Source of the DNA: Pseudomonadota bacterium
GTDB taxonomy: Bacteria > Pseudomonadota > Gammaproteobacteria > Pseudomonadales > Halieaceae
DNA length: 15,309 bases
Direction: 5' to 3'
Assembly: GCA_030591305.1 (NCBI GenBank)
Contig: JAUVBI010000051.1
Location: forward strand, 1 to 15,309
Below are positions 7,569 through 15,309 of the stretch, piece after piece; position 1 is the stretch's first letter, and each line of letters opens with the position of its first letter. A program made the translations under genes and the position numbers. The notes beneath the pieces are model-generated. The model ran no database searches. It was not told where the DNA came from and was given only the letters and a program-made list of their open reading frames with translations.

Positions 7569-8428
7569 TAGAGATTGACCGCATTGATGGTGGGTGTATA
7601 AATTCCCAGGGCATGCAAGTCGGTATCTACCTCTATCTTGAGCGATTCGAAATCAAACAATGCTCGATCGCCAAGCTGTGAGGGTGCGACATTTCTGATG
7701 GCGCGAAAAATACTCTCGGTCCGACCCGGGTACTCCCTCTCCCACTGTGCCAGCATTTGTTTGACCTGTACCCGCTGCAGCTTCTCCTGCGAACCGCACA
7801 GGTTACAGGGAATGATGGGGAACTCCTTGTAATCGGCATAGGCCTGCAGGTCTTTTTCCTTGGCGTAGGCCAACGGGCGTATCACCACATTTGTTTTATC
7901 ATCGCTGAGCAGCTTGGGCGGCATAGACTTGAGGCTGCCATTAAAGAACATATTCAGGAACAAGGTTTCGACCAGGTCATCGCGGTGGTGGCCCAGGGCA
8001 ATTTTACTCGCCCCGATATCCCGGGCGAAACCATATAGGCTGCCCCGGCGCAAACGCGAGCACAGCCCGCAGGTGGTTTTACCCTCGGGAATGACCTCAC
8101 GCACGATACTGTAGGTATCTTTTTCCAATATATAGTAGGGAATATTCAGGGCCGATAGGTAGTTGGGCAAGATTTCTTCAGGAAAACCGGGTTGCTTCTG
8201 GTCCATATTGACGGCCACCAGCTCAAAACTCAGCGGCGCGCTGCGCTGTAAATTCATCAGAATATCCAGCATGGCGTAAGAATCCTTACCACCGGACAAG
8301 CACACCATAACCCGGTCACCCTCTTCGATCATGTTATAATCGGCGATGGCATTACCCATGTTTCGACGCAGCCGCTTCTGCAACTTGTTAAACTCTGTCT
8401 TTTCCCTACCCGCTAACTCTCGCACCAC
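7568..8428 (-). CDS. ttcA: tRNA 2-thiocytidine(32) biosynthesis protein TtcA
   Basis: TtcA is a cytoplasmic iron-sulfur tRNA thiolase that converts cytidine 32 to 2-thiocytidine, using ATP to activate the base. With GTG at 8428 the protein has 286 residues. The N-terminal NKLQKRLRR lies just where it does in Escherichia coli TtcA, followed by the PP-loop SGGKDS (45-50). Next come the cysteine pair CGLC (C120, C123) and a second pair CNLC (C208, C211) involved in the [4Fe-4S] cluster or catalysis. The frame stays open to GTG 8542, but that start would run across the divergent mdh start and adds 38 residues without family match. GTG 8425 is an equally possible start. The stop overlaps the ccmA start, so ttcA appears to lead the ccm transcript. 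Confidence 0.93.
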   Translation of the reverse strand: MVRELAGREKTEFNKLQKRLRRNMGNAIADYNMIEEGDRVMVCLSGGKDSYAMLDILMNLQRSAPLSFELVAVNMDQKQPGFPEEILPNYLSALNIPYYILEKDTYSIVREVIPEGKTTCGLCSRLRRGSLYGFARDIGASKIALGHHRDDLVETLFLNMFFNGSLKSMPPKLLSDDKTNVVIRPLAYAKEKDLQAYADYKEFPIIPCNLCGSQEKLQRVQVKQMLAQWEREYPGRTESIFRAIRNVAPSQLGDRALFDFESLKIEVDTDLHALGIYTPTINAVNL

Positions 8429-8535
8429 GCTTCCACTGTCAGACTCTGATTCGGCGCGTATTTTACTTGTTTTTTTGTCGGAATCCCACGACAATATGCG
8501 CCCATAACACCCATCTATCGCAGGAACAATCCACA
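8429..8535. promoter_or_regulatory. Divergent promoter region between ttcA-ccm and mdh-tetR
   Basis: This 107-base gap must drive both directions. On the minus strand TAAAAT (8460-8465) is a plausible -10 about 30 bases before the ttcA GTG, with no strong -35. On the plus strand, TTGTTT (8467-8472) and GACAAT (8490-8495) with a 17-base spacer form a weak -35/-10 pair for mdh. A dyad, TTGTCG-N8-CGACAA (8475-8494), lies across both. Promoter calls are by eye and weak; the dyad itself is exact. Confidence 0.4.
8475..8494. promoter_or_regulatory. Candidate operator: TTGTCG-N8-CGACAA dyad
   Basis: Perfect 6-base inverted repeats (8475-8480 and 8489-8494) with an eight-base spacer, 20 bases in all, lie in the divergent gap between the candidate mdh -35 and -10 elements. 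Size and symmetry suit a dimeric regulator, and a TetR-family gene lies two genes away (9527). The link between the two is inference only. Confidence 0.4.
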
Positions 8536-9516
8536 ATGACACAAGCTGTTCGAGTAACTGTTACCGGTGCCGCAGGCCAGATTGGCTACGCACTTCTCTT
8601 TCGCATTGCCTCCGGCGCCATGTTGGGTGAAGACCAGCCCGTTATTTTACAAATGCTGGACATCGCCCCCGCCATGGACGCACTCGATGGCGTAAAAATG
8701 GAACTGGAAGACTGTGCCTTCCCGCTGCTTGAAGGAATTGTGTGTACAGATGACCCCGATGTGGGCTTTAAAGACGCAGACTATGCTCTGCTGGTAGGCG
8801 CACGCCCCCGCGGCCCCGGCATGGAGCGCAAAGACTTACTGGAAGCCAACGCCGCCATCTTCTCTGTACAGGGCAAGGCCATCAATGAGCACGCCAGCAA
8901 AGACATCAAAGTTCTGGTCGTGGGCAACCCCGCCAATACCAATGCCCTGATCACCCAGCGCAACGCGCCGGATATCGACCCCCGCAACTTTACCGCCATG
9001 ATGCGCCTGGACCACAACCGTGCAAAAACGCAGATTGCCCAGAAAACAGGCACAAGTGTCAATGCTGTAAGTAACATGACGGTATGGGGCAACCACTCGG
9101 CCACCCAGTATCCCGACTTATTCAACACCAAAGTCAACGGCGAAGCCGCTATCTCCCTGGTAGAGCAAGACTGGTACGAAAACGAATTCATCCCCACCGT
9201 ACAGCAACGCGGCGCAGCCATTATCAAAGCCAGGGGCGCTTCCTCAGCGGCCTCTGCTGCAAACGCAGCTATCGGCCACATGCGCAACTGGGCACTGGGC
9301 ACCCAGGGCGACGACTGGGTCTCCATGGGTGTCTATTCCGATGGTTCCTACGGCGTGACAGAGGGCCTGATCTACTCCTTCCCCTGCCGCTGCAGCAACG
9401 GCCAGTGGAGTATCGTGCAGGGCCTGGAGGTTGGAGACTTCAGCCAGGCTCGAATGGATGCTACGCAACAGGAACTCACCGAAGAGCGGGATGCTGTACA
9501 GCACTTACTCCCCTGA
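8536..9516 (+). CDS. mdh: NAD-dependent malate dehydrogenase
   Basis: This enzyme interconverts malate and oxaloacetate with NAD in the TCA cycle, in the cytoplasm. The 326 residues follow the lactate/malate dehydrogenase superfamily. There is a Rossmann loop TGAAGQIG (10-17), substrate-binding arginines R92 and R98 on the [12 protein letters not shown] loop, and NPANT (131-135). D159 and R162 sit in RLDHNRAK, and the catalytic histidine is H187 in WGNHS. The ARPR loop favours malate over lactate, and the overall form is that of bacterial MDHs unlike the shorter E. coli enzyme. ATG 8536 is chosen because it gives the family N terminus and has AGGA at about 8522-8525 upstream; the frame is open to 8467 but adds nothing conserved. 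A TetR-family gene follows after ten bases. Confidence 0.97.
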   Translation: MTQAVRVTVTGAAGQIGYALLFRIASGAMLGEDQPVILQMLDIAPAMDALDGVKMELEDCAFPLLEGIVCTDDPDVGFKDADYALLVGARPRGPGMERKDLLEANAAIFSVQGKAINEHASKDIKVLVVGNPANTNALITQRNAPDIDPRNFTAMMRLDHNRAKTQIAQKTGTSVNAVSNMTVWGNHSATQYPDLFNTKVNGEAAISLVEQDWYENEFIPTVQQRGAAIIKARGASSAASAANAAIGHMRNWALGTQGDDWVSMGVYSDGSYGVTEGLIYSFPCRCSNGQWSIVQGLEVGDFSQARMDATQQELTEERDAVQHLLP

Positions 9517-9526
9517 ACGCTGTTGA

Positions 9527-10138
9527 ATGTCTGAACAGCCTCCCCTGAAAAGTTACCACCACGGTAACTTGCGCGCCGAGTTGCTCGACACCGCCGTCGA
9601 GCAACTTCGTGCATCCGGCACAGAGGCCCTCAGTTTACGTGCATTAGCCAGAACAGTTGGCGTCTCCCAAACTGCGCCCTATCGCCATTTTACAGACAAA
9701 GACGAGCTTCTGGCCGCCCTGGCCACCCGGGGCTATCAATCCCTGCTCGGCGCCCTGCAGGATGCAGAAAAAGCAGCCCCGGACAGCCCGCAGGAACAAC
9801 TTTTTGCCTTCGCCCGCAGTTACGTGGATTACGCAGCGGCCAACCCCGAACTGTTCAAGCTGATGTTTGGCCCCACGCTGCAGCCAGCGGAGAAATATCC
9901 GGAGTTACGCGATGCCAGTCGCGAGACTCTTGCCCTGGTGCAAAGAATCCTGCACAAGGGCATCCAACTGGGCGTTTTTAAAGATCAGGACATCACCTAC
10001 CTCGCGAACGCCGCCTGGGCAGGTATTCACGGCCTGGCCACCCTTCTGGTTGATACCCCGGATTTGTTTGAGCGCCATATCGACCTGAAGCGACAGGTTG
10101 ACCTGGGTGTGCACACGTTTATTGCCGGGATTAGCTAA
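9527..10138 (+). CDS. TetR-family transcriptional regulator (WHG-type C-terminal domain)
   Basis: This 203-residue protein is a predicted dimeric DNA-binding repressor. The N-terminal TetR helix-turn-helix is clear (about 15-60), with [21 protein letters not shown] as the core of the DNA-reading unit. The C-terminal part carries [13 protein letters not shown] (about 165-177), which matches the WHG-type ligand-binding domain found in part of the TetR family. It starts ten bases after the mdh stop in the same direction, so it is likely co-transcribed with mdh. Its ligand is not predictable from sequence. It may bind the dyad at 8475-8494 and autoregulate, but that is inference. The gene ends 14 bases from the convergent amidohydrolase gene. 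Confidence 0.92.
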   Translation: MSEQPPLKSYHHGNLRAELLDTAVEQLRASGTEALSLRALARTVGVSQTAPYRHFTDKDELLAALATRGYQSLLGALQDAEKAAPDSPQEQLFAFARSYVDYAAANPELFKLMFGPTLQPAEKYPELRDASRETLALVQRILHKGIQLGVFKDQDITYLANAAWAGIHGLATLLVDTPDLFERHIDLKRQVDLGVHTFIAGIS

Positions 10139-10152
10139 AGGCAAGTTTCATG

Positions 10153-11880
10153 CTAATTCAGATCTAGCCTGCCCCTGTAGACAACGCCTGCGACGGATAT
10201 ATCCTTGATATGCATATGGTCAACTTTGAATGGGTTTTCTTCAAGGAGCGTAAAGTTAGCCGCCTTCCCCACCGTGATAGAGCCAATAGTATTTTCCAGG
10301 TCCAATGTCCTTGCCGCGTTAATAGTAATAGCCTGCATTGCCGTAAACACATCAATCCGCTGGTTTTGAGACACCAGGGTCTGCTCTGCTGTCATGCGGT
10401 TTATCGCTGTCCACGCCAGGGTCAATGGCTCCAGCGGCGCCATGCCAAAATCAGAATGAAACGAAAACGGGATATCTCGATCTTTCAGCGACTTCATGTC
10501 AACCAGGTTTCGCGCCCGCTCCGGCCCTAAACCATATTCGGAATACTTGTCGGCTAATGCCCACAAATAATACGGGTTAGCTGACACCTCGATACCTAGC
10601 ACTTGCATTTGCTCTGCCTGGTCATCGGTAAAATATCCCACGTGATGCAGGGTCAATCTGTGGCTTTTTCTCGGATTGCGCTTCATCATCTTCTTTGTGA
10701 TGTCCAGGCAAAGCTGAATTCCGAGATCACCGTTTGCGTGTATGTTTATCTTGTAACCCTTATCCCAATAGAAGTTCATCTGTTTTTCAAATAAGGTCGG
10801 GGGTGTCATCCACTGACCCTCGAAGCCATCGCTGTACCCCTCTTTCATTTTCATGGCCAAGGAATAAATCGCACCGTCCGCATACAACTTGACCTGTTTG
10901 GACAACATAAGAATATTGTCTGTATTGTATTTTTCTGGAGCCGCCTCCATAAACTCCCAGGCTTTTTCGTTGCTTCCCCGCATACCATGCAGCTGCGTAC
11001 CATTTAGAACGTTATACACCTCATAGGGAGGGTTTTTGTCCATCTCAGATTTTAACAGCTGGTATTCCATGTCAAAGTTCGACGTTGGAAAACCCTGCTC
11101 TGCAATAGTAGTGATGCCATTTTTTCGTATAATTTTGGTCATATCGACAAGACCTCTTTTATAGCGCTCAGGGTTTATCATACGCGGGGCAATTTTCGGC
11201 ACCAGGGCCAACCAACCACCTTCATAGAAGTGCCCTCTATCCCAATCTATTTGTGGATTCCCTTTGAACTCCTCTTCTTTAATACCAAACATGGCAATGG
11301 CTTTATCATTGACAAAAATTTCATGGAATGAGCGATGAATTATGGCAACCGGGATGTCCGGGGAAATTTCATTGAGTATTTTCCGACTGAGGTCACCGTG
11401 CCACAGCTGGTGGTAGCCCCAGATAAATAAAACATCATCTTTACTGCCTTTTTTGGCAATGGACTCCTTCAAACGCGCGATATAGGCATCATGGCCTTCG
11501 ACTCCCTTCTTCAAGCCCTCGGGTACGTGCCAGTCGTGGGGCGCCACTATGTCACCAGACAGGAGAATTGCCGCGATAGAGGGATGCAGGTGCGGCTCAA
11601 TAAAACCCGGCATCATAGTCTTGCCCTTTAAGTCCACCTCACGGGTTTTTCCGGCAAAGTTCGTGACTGCGCCAGACTTGTTTCCCGCATAAATTATTTT
11701 CCCATCACGTTCGACTACCGCTTCGACATAGGCGATATCTTCCCCCTCCATGGTGATAATGTTGCCACCATAGTAAATTGTTTGCTGTAGCGATTGTTCG
11801 CTCGCATTGGCAAGCGCACTGCCCAGGCCCAGAAAAAATATCACTGCAACAATCTTCGCTCTAAACGTTTTGCTTTCCAT
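10153..11880 (-). CDS. Exported amidohydrolase, YtcJ-like (amidohydrolase family 3)
   Basis: This 575-residue predicted metal-dependent hydrolase belongs to the amidohydrolase superfamily; the substrate is unknown. An N-terminal signal peptide (about 1-26, ending ALANA) suggests export. Visible metal and catalytic positions are H97 and H99 (EPHLHPS), K331 with D335 (KLYADGA), H381 (IHANGD), H412 or H413 (LHHVGYFT) and D477 (SFHSDFG). The C-terminal part returns to the beta domain (VGKAANFTLLEENP). ATG 11880 is chosen because AGGAG lies ten bases upstream and the signal peptide follows; the longer open frame to 12003 lies inside the permease gene. It starts 14 bases after the permease stop. 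Its base composition is more A/T-rich than its neighbours (20 G/C in 11281-11340 against 40 in 13261-13320), hinting at a separate origin. Confidence 0.9.
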   Translation of the reverse strand: MESKTFRAKIVAVIFFLGLGSALANASEQSLQQTIYYGGNIITMEGEDIAYVEAVVERDGKIIYAGNKSGAVTNFAGKTREVDLKGKTMMPGFIEPHLHPSIAAILLSGDIVAPHDWHVPEGLKKGVEGHDAYIARLKESIAKKGSKDDVLFIWGYHQLWHGDLSRKILNEISPDIPVAIIHRSFHEIFVNDKAIAMFGIKEEEFKGNPQIDWDRGHFYEGGWLALVPKIAPRMINPERYKRGLVDMTKIIRKNGITTIAEQGFPTSNFDMEYQLLKSEMDKNPPYEVYNVLNGTQLHGMRGSNEKAWEFMEAAPEKYNTDNILMLSKQVKLYADGAIYSLAMKMKEGYSDGFEGQWMTPPTLFEKQMNFYWDKGYKINIHANGDLGIQLCLDITKKMMKRNPRKSHRLTLHHVGYFTDDQAEQMQVLGIEVSANPYYLWALADKYSEYGLGPERARNLVDMKSLKDRDIPFSFHSDFGMAPLEPLTLAWTAINRMTAEQTLVSQNQRIDVFTAMQAITINAARTLDLENTIGSITVGKAANFTLLEENPFKVDHMHIKDISVAGVVYRGRLDLN

Positions 11881-11894
11881 ATTTCGGGTACTCC

Positions 11895-14378
11895 TCACAA
11901 GTCCCTCAGCAGGGCGACAGGCGGGCTGGAAACTACTTTTCGGCAGCTGAAAACACCCAGACCACCGATAAGAAACATACCTGAAAGAATGCCGATTGGC
12001 CACAGCCGCGGGGAAACAGAATACCCCAGCTCCAACACCTGTGTTTGTAAGATATAGACTGACAGTTCTGCCGCAAATGTCGCCAGCAATCCGGCAAATA
12101 ATCCCATGGTGGCAAACTCAATGGTGAGCCCACCCAGTATCAGGCCCCGGCTCGCGCCAAGTGCTCGAAGAATTGCACTCTCGTGCATTCGATCATCAAC
12201 GCTGGCCTGTACACCCGCTATCAGGACCAGACCGCCGGCCGCCAGGATAACGCCCAGGACCAGTTCGATGGCCGCAGATACCTGGCTGATGATGGAACGG
12301 ATCTGGTCGATAACCACATCCATCTCGATAACCGTGACTGTCGGGTAAGCGCGGATAAACCGGTTGAGGAAAGATTTGTCCGCCTCCCCCAGGTGAAAGC
12401 TGGTCATAAAGGTTGCGGGGAAGGACGCCAGCAGATCGGGCGGGAATACCAGAAAGAAATTCGGTTTCATCGATTGCCAGTCTAACTCCCTGATGTTCGC
12501 TACTTTCGCAACAAAAGCCTCTGACCCCACTAAAAAGCCGACGCTGTCTCCTACTTTCAACTCCATGCGCTGGGCGAAGCCCTGCTCTATCGAAACCAGG
12601 GACTTGCTGGAGCCTGCCTGCCACCACTGCCCGGCGACCAGCTTATTGTCGGAGGGCAGGGAATCGGACCAGGTAAAGTTGGTTTCTCGCTGCCGGGGGC
12701 CCTCATGCTGCTCCTCTCTTTCGGGCAGTGCGACACCATTTACCGACATAACCCGCCCGCGAATCATCGGGTACAGAGCTTCGCTGCGAATATGTTCCCG
12801 CCGCAACATCTGGTCGATACCCTGCACTTCCTCCGGGGCTATATTGACCATAAAGTGATCCGGTGCATTTTCGGGCAACTGACTTTCCCACTCGTCAATC
12901 AAGGACGTTCGCACCAGGATCAAAACCATGACCAGCATGATGGCCATGGCAAACATTACAAGCTGTAGCGCATTACTTGTTCCCCTACGCTGCAATCCGG
13001 CAAGGGCCAGGCGCCAGATACTGCCGGCACTCATACCCACCAGCCGACCCCCGCGCAGCAATGTCAGTGCCAGCCCCAGCCCCATAACGACAGTAAGTGT
13101 CAACCCGGCAAGCACTGCCAGGGTCAACTTCCAGTCCTGCGAATACCACCACATCAGTGCGCTGATAGCGACCAGGCCAATCGCATAATCACTCAGGCTG
13201 CGGCGAGTCTCCAGAGGCATATCCCGGCGCAGTACACGCAGTGGACTGGCATTCCCCAGGCGCCGTAGTGGCGGCCACGCGAAACACAGCAAGCAGGTCA
13301 GGGCCGTGGCGGCACCAATAGCATAGGGTCGAACGCCACTGGGGCCCGGCATAACAGGCAGTTGTTCGGCAAACAATTGGAAAAACAGCGCTTGCATAGC
13401 CCAGCCAAGGGCGCAGCCCCCCACTGTTGCCAGTAGCCCCAGCAACAGCAGATTACTGCCGTAGAGGCGGGCAATAACACCGGATGTGGCGCCCAGGCTC
13501 TTCATAATAGCGACATAATCATAGTGCCGCTCGCTGAACCTGCGCGCCGCAAGCGCGATAGCTATAGCCGCCAGCACCACACCCAGACTGCCAGCCAGTA
13601 ATAAAAAGCGCTCCGCCCGGCCCAATGCATTGCCGATCCCGGGCTGGCCGTCGTTCACGTCAATCAGGGTCTGCCCCGGTTTTAGGCTGGGTTTGAGCCG
13701 CTCGACAAAGCGGTCGAGCTGCGACTCCGCACCCGCAAATAAGTAACGGTACTCCACCCGACTGCCCGGCTGTACAACACCCGTAGCCGGTATGTCCTCG
13801 ATGTTCATCAGCACCCTGGGACCATAGCCGTAAAAAGAGGCACCCTGGTCGGGCTCAGTGCGAGCTGCTGCCGCTATCGTAAATTGAGCATCACCAAGCT
13901 GTACGCTGTCCCCAACTTTTACCTTCAGCAATGCGTACAGGCGTGAGTCCAGCCACACCTCTCCCACGCGGGGACCGACAGCTGCCTCGAGGGGCTCGCC
14001 AAAGGGCTCGCTGCTGAAGGTCAGTTCGCCCCGCAGAGGGTAGTTGTCACTTACCGCCTTCACAGCGACCAGAGCCATTTGCTCCTCACCGGCATAGAGC
14101 ATGGTGGGAAACTGTAGCGTACGCGCCTGTTGCAGCCCTAACTCGTCAGCAAGCACAAATTTTATCCGGGAAATTTCCCGGCCACTGCTTACGACGCGAT
14201 CGGCCGCGAGAAACCTGTGACTCTCCTGTTCCAGTGCACTTTGTAAGCGCGTGGCGAAGGCACTGATGCCGGACACCACACCAACAGCGAGTACAAGGGC
14301 CGCGATTAGTACACCCAGTTCGCCGCCCCGCCAGTCCCTGGCCAGCATTCTCGACGCAGATAGAGACATGCTGCTCAT
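11895..14378 (-). CDS. ybbP: FtsX/MacB-type ABC transporter permease, YbbP-like
   Basis: This large inner-membrane permease has 827 residues, close to E. coli YbbP. It has an N-terminal helix (about 22-43), a periplasmic domain (about 45-255) and a first FtsX unit with three helices (about 258-370, containing YVAIMKSLGATSG). Two to three middle helices (about 395-440 and 470-492), a second periplasmic domain (about 495-700) and a final FtsX unit (about 702-812, containing ILRALGASRG) follow. MacB-type pairs move mechanical force across the membrane rather than pumping a solute through it. The start is ATG 14378, overlapping the ATPase stop as ATGA; ATG 14369 is an alternative. The symbol follows similarity of layout and neighbours to the E. 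coli ybbA-ybbP/tesA locus. Confidence 0.9.
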   Translation of the reverse strand: MSSMSLSASRMLARDWRGGELGVLIAALVLAVGVVSGISAFATRLQSALEQESHRFLAADRVVSSGREISRIKFVLADELGLQQARTLQFPTMLYAGEEQMALVAVKAVSDNYPLRGELTFSSEPFGEPLEAAVGPRVGEVWLDSRLYALLKVKVGDSVQLGDAQFTIAAAARTEPDQGASFYGYGPRVLMNIEDIPATGVVQPGSRVEYRYLFAGAESQLDRFVERLKPSLKPGQTLIDVNDGQPGIGNALGRAERFLLLAGSLGVVLAAIAIALAARRFSERHYDYVAIMKSLGATSGVIARLYGSNLLLLGLLATVGGCALGWAMQALFFQLFAEQLPVMPGPSGVRPYAIGAATALTCLLCFAWPPLRRLGNASPLRVLRRDMPLETRRSLSDYAIGLVAISALMWWYSQDWKLTLAVLAGLTLTVVMGLGLALTLLRGGRLVGMSAGSIWRLALAGLQRRGTSNALQLVMFAMAIMLVMVLILVRTSLIDEWESQLPENAPDHFMVNIAPEEVQGIDQMLRREHIRSEALYPMIRGRVMSVNGVALPEREEQHEGPRQRETNFTWSDSLPSDNKLVAGQWWQAGSSKSLVSIEQGFAQRMELKVGDSVGFLVGSEAFVAKVANIRELDWQSMKPNFFLVFPPDLLASFPATFMTSFHLGEADKSFLNRFIRAYPTVTVIEMDVVIDQIRSIISQVSAAIELVLGVILAAGGLVLIAGVQASVDDRMHESAILRALGASRGLILGGLTIEFATMGLFAGLLATFAAELSVYILQTQVLELGYSVSPRLWPIGILSGMFLIGGLGVFSCRKVVSSPPVALLRDL

Positions 14379-15046
14379 GTGACAGGGTTATCGATAACTG
14401 CGCCTGCTTCCAGCGTAATGCGCCGGTGACAGCGCTGTGCAAGGCGCTCCTCATGAGTCACCAACACCAGGGTTGTACCCTCTTGCGTATTGAGTTCAAA
14501 CAGCAGATCGATAATATGCATGCCCGTGCGGGTATCCAGATTTCCGGTGGGCTCATCGGCAAACAGAATATCCGGCCTGGAAGAAAATGCCCGGGAAATG
14601 GCCACTCGCTGCTGTTCACCCCCGGACAGCTGCAGTGGGTAATGATGCAGCCTGGAGCCCAATCCCACTCTGTCGAGAAATTCCCTCGCCTGCGCCCTGG
14701 CATCGGCGCGACCTTTCAGTTCCAGCGGCAACATCACGTTTTCCAGTGCGGTTAAGGCGGGCAGCAACTGGAAGGACTGGAACACGAAGCCAACATGCTC
14801 CCCCCTGAATTTGGCGCGCTGGTCCTCGTTCATGCTGCCCAGATCGGCACTATTGATAAGGACCCTGCCGCCGCTGGGCTCGTCCAGTCCCGCCAACAGC
14901 CCCAGCAGTGTAGACTTGCCGGAACCCGAAGCTCCGACGATGGCCAGGGATTCACCGCGCTTGATTTCCAGGTCAATCCCTTTCAGTATCTCCAGTTCAC
15001 CGCCCGCCATGGGAACCCGCTTTTGGAGATTTTCAACCTTGATCAT
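14375..15046 (-). CDS. ybbA: ABC transporter ATPase, YbbA/LolD/MacB-type
   Basis: This is the cytoplasmic ATPase that partners the permease encoded just downstream. With ATG 15046 the protein has 223 residues. Motifs are Walker [10 protein letters not shown] (38-46), Q-loop Q90 (FVFQSF), signature LSGGEQQR (140-147), Walker B ILFADE with E165, and switch histidine H198 (VTHEE). FQSFQLLP and ADEPTGNLD are typical of the LolD/MacB/FtsE group. ATG 15046 is preferred because GAGG lies nine bases upstream; ATG 15055 and TTG 15061 are in frame but badly placed relative to it. The 5' end overlaps the start of the divergent esterase gene, as in the E. coli ybbA/tesA arrangement. Confidence 0.93.
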   Translation of the reverse strand: MIKVENLQKRVPMAGGELEILKGIDLEIKRGESLAIVGASGSGKSTLLGLLAGLDEPSGGRVLINSADLGSMNEDQRAKFRGEHVGFVFQSFQLLPALTALENVMLPLELKGRADARAQAREFLDRVGLGSRLHHYPLQLSGGEQQRVAISRAFSSRPDILFADEPTGNLDTRTGMHIIDLLFELNTQEGTTLVLVTHEERLAQRCHRRITLEAGAVIDNPVT

Positions 15047-15309
15047 TAAGCCCATCCTCAAACTGACGATTTTATGTGTACTTCTAACCGGCGCGGCTGT
15101 TCAAGCCGGCCAGCAAAGTATACTTGTCCTGGGTGATAGTATCAGTGCTGCTTATGGCATGTCTGTGCAACAGGGGTGGGTCGCCCTATTGGCGGGACGA
15201 CTGGCCGACAGCCACCCCGAACTCAAGCTCATCAATGCCAGTATCAGTGGTGAAACGACCGCCGGGGGGCTGCGCCGCCTGCCAGACCTGCTGGCAGCGC
15301 ACCAGCCCA
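15039..15309 (+). CDS. tesA: TesA-like GDSL esterase/lysophospholipase (partial, 5' part only)
   Basis: The first 90 codons of a predicted periplasmic SGNH/GDSL hydrolase are present; the gene continues beyond the window. TTG at 15039 gives a signal peptide (about 1-23, basic start, hydrophobic stretch, ending AVQA). Then comes the block I motif VLGDSISAAYGM with nucleophile S34, and block II ISGETTAGG with G71. GGAG at 15025-15028 is a suitable ribosome binding site, and no ATG or GTG start precedes the signal peptide in this frame. E. coli TesA is a thioesterase/lysophospholipase/arylesterase. The gene is divergent from the YbbA-like ATPase and overlaps its 5' end by eight bases, so each promoter must lie within the other gene. 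Confidence 0.85.
   Translation, partial: MIIKPILKLTILCVLLTGAAVQAGQQSILVLGDSISAAYGMSVQQGWVALLAGRLADSHPELKLINASISGETTAGGLRRLPDLLAAHQP

Noticed and set aside
8467..8535. N-terminal extension of mdh from ATG 8467
   Set aside because: The added 23 residues are unlike malate dehydrogenases and cover the candidate promoter and dyad; ATG 8536 has a suitable ribosome binding site.
8429..8542. N-terminal extension of ttcA up to GTG 8542
   Set aside because: It would overlap the mdh start and the promoter region. The extra 38 residues are not seen in TtcA proteins, whereas the start at 8428 matches the family N terminus.
11881..12003. N-terminal extension of the amidohydrolase into the permease gene
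   Set aside because: ATG 11880 is preceded by AGGAG and begins a clear signal peptide; the extension is the permease gene read in another frame.

Overview
The window looks like chromosomal DNA of a gammaproteobacterium, probably a marine Cellvibrionales-type lineage. This rests on three things: a full System I (Ccm) cytochrome c maturation operon, TtcA, and a ybbA/ybbP/tesA-like locus in the divergent arrangement known from Escherichia coli. The order-level placement is a soft inference from general sequence character. No phage, IS, integron, CRISPR, rRNA or tRNA was recognised.

Layout. Positions 1-583 hold no convincing gene. They contain two copies (236-337 and 448-565, opposite orientations) of a structured repeat. 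Its 62-64 base core is conserved, but each copy sits at the tip of a long stem whose arms are unrelated in sequence between copies and nearly perfectly self-complementary within each copy. Smaller nested inverted repeats lie around them. Positions 584-8428 (minus strand) form a tightly packed run read as ttcA-ccmA-ccmB-ccmC-ccmD-ccmE-ccmF-ccmG-ccmH-ccmI. Almost every junction overlaps, often at GTGA, ATGA or TAATG motifs, and non-ATG starts are common. The exception is an 82-base gap between ccmB and ccmC that carries a 9-bp hairpin and a perfect TATAAT just ahead of ccmC. Positions 8429-8535 are a divergent promoter region with a 20-base dyad. From there the plus strand carries mdh (malate dehydrogenase) and, ten bases later, a TetR-family regulator.

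Positions 10153-15046 (minus strand) hold a MacB/FtsX-type ABC transporter pair (YbbA-like ATPase, YbbP-like permease) followed closely by an exported YtcJ-like amidohydrolase. The amidohydrolase is visibly more A/T-rich than its neighbours. A TesA-like GDSL esterase starts on the plus strand at about 15039, overlapping the 5' end of the ATPase gene, and runs off the window.

How the genes work together. CcmA and CcmB with CcmC and CcmD load heme onto the chaperone CcmE. CcmF, CcmG, CcmH and CcmI reduce and present apocytochrome c and complete heme ligation in the periplasm. TtcA modifies tRNA and is translationally linked to ccmA. The YbbAP-like pair and TesA-like esterase probably act together at the inner membrane/periplasm face. 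The most unusual signal is the repeat family at 236-565: a conserved core with base-pair-preserving substitutions inside locus-specific stems.
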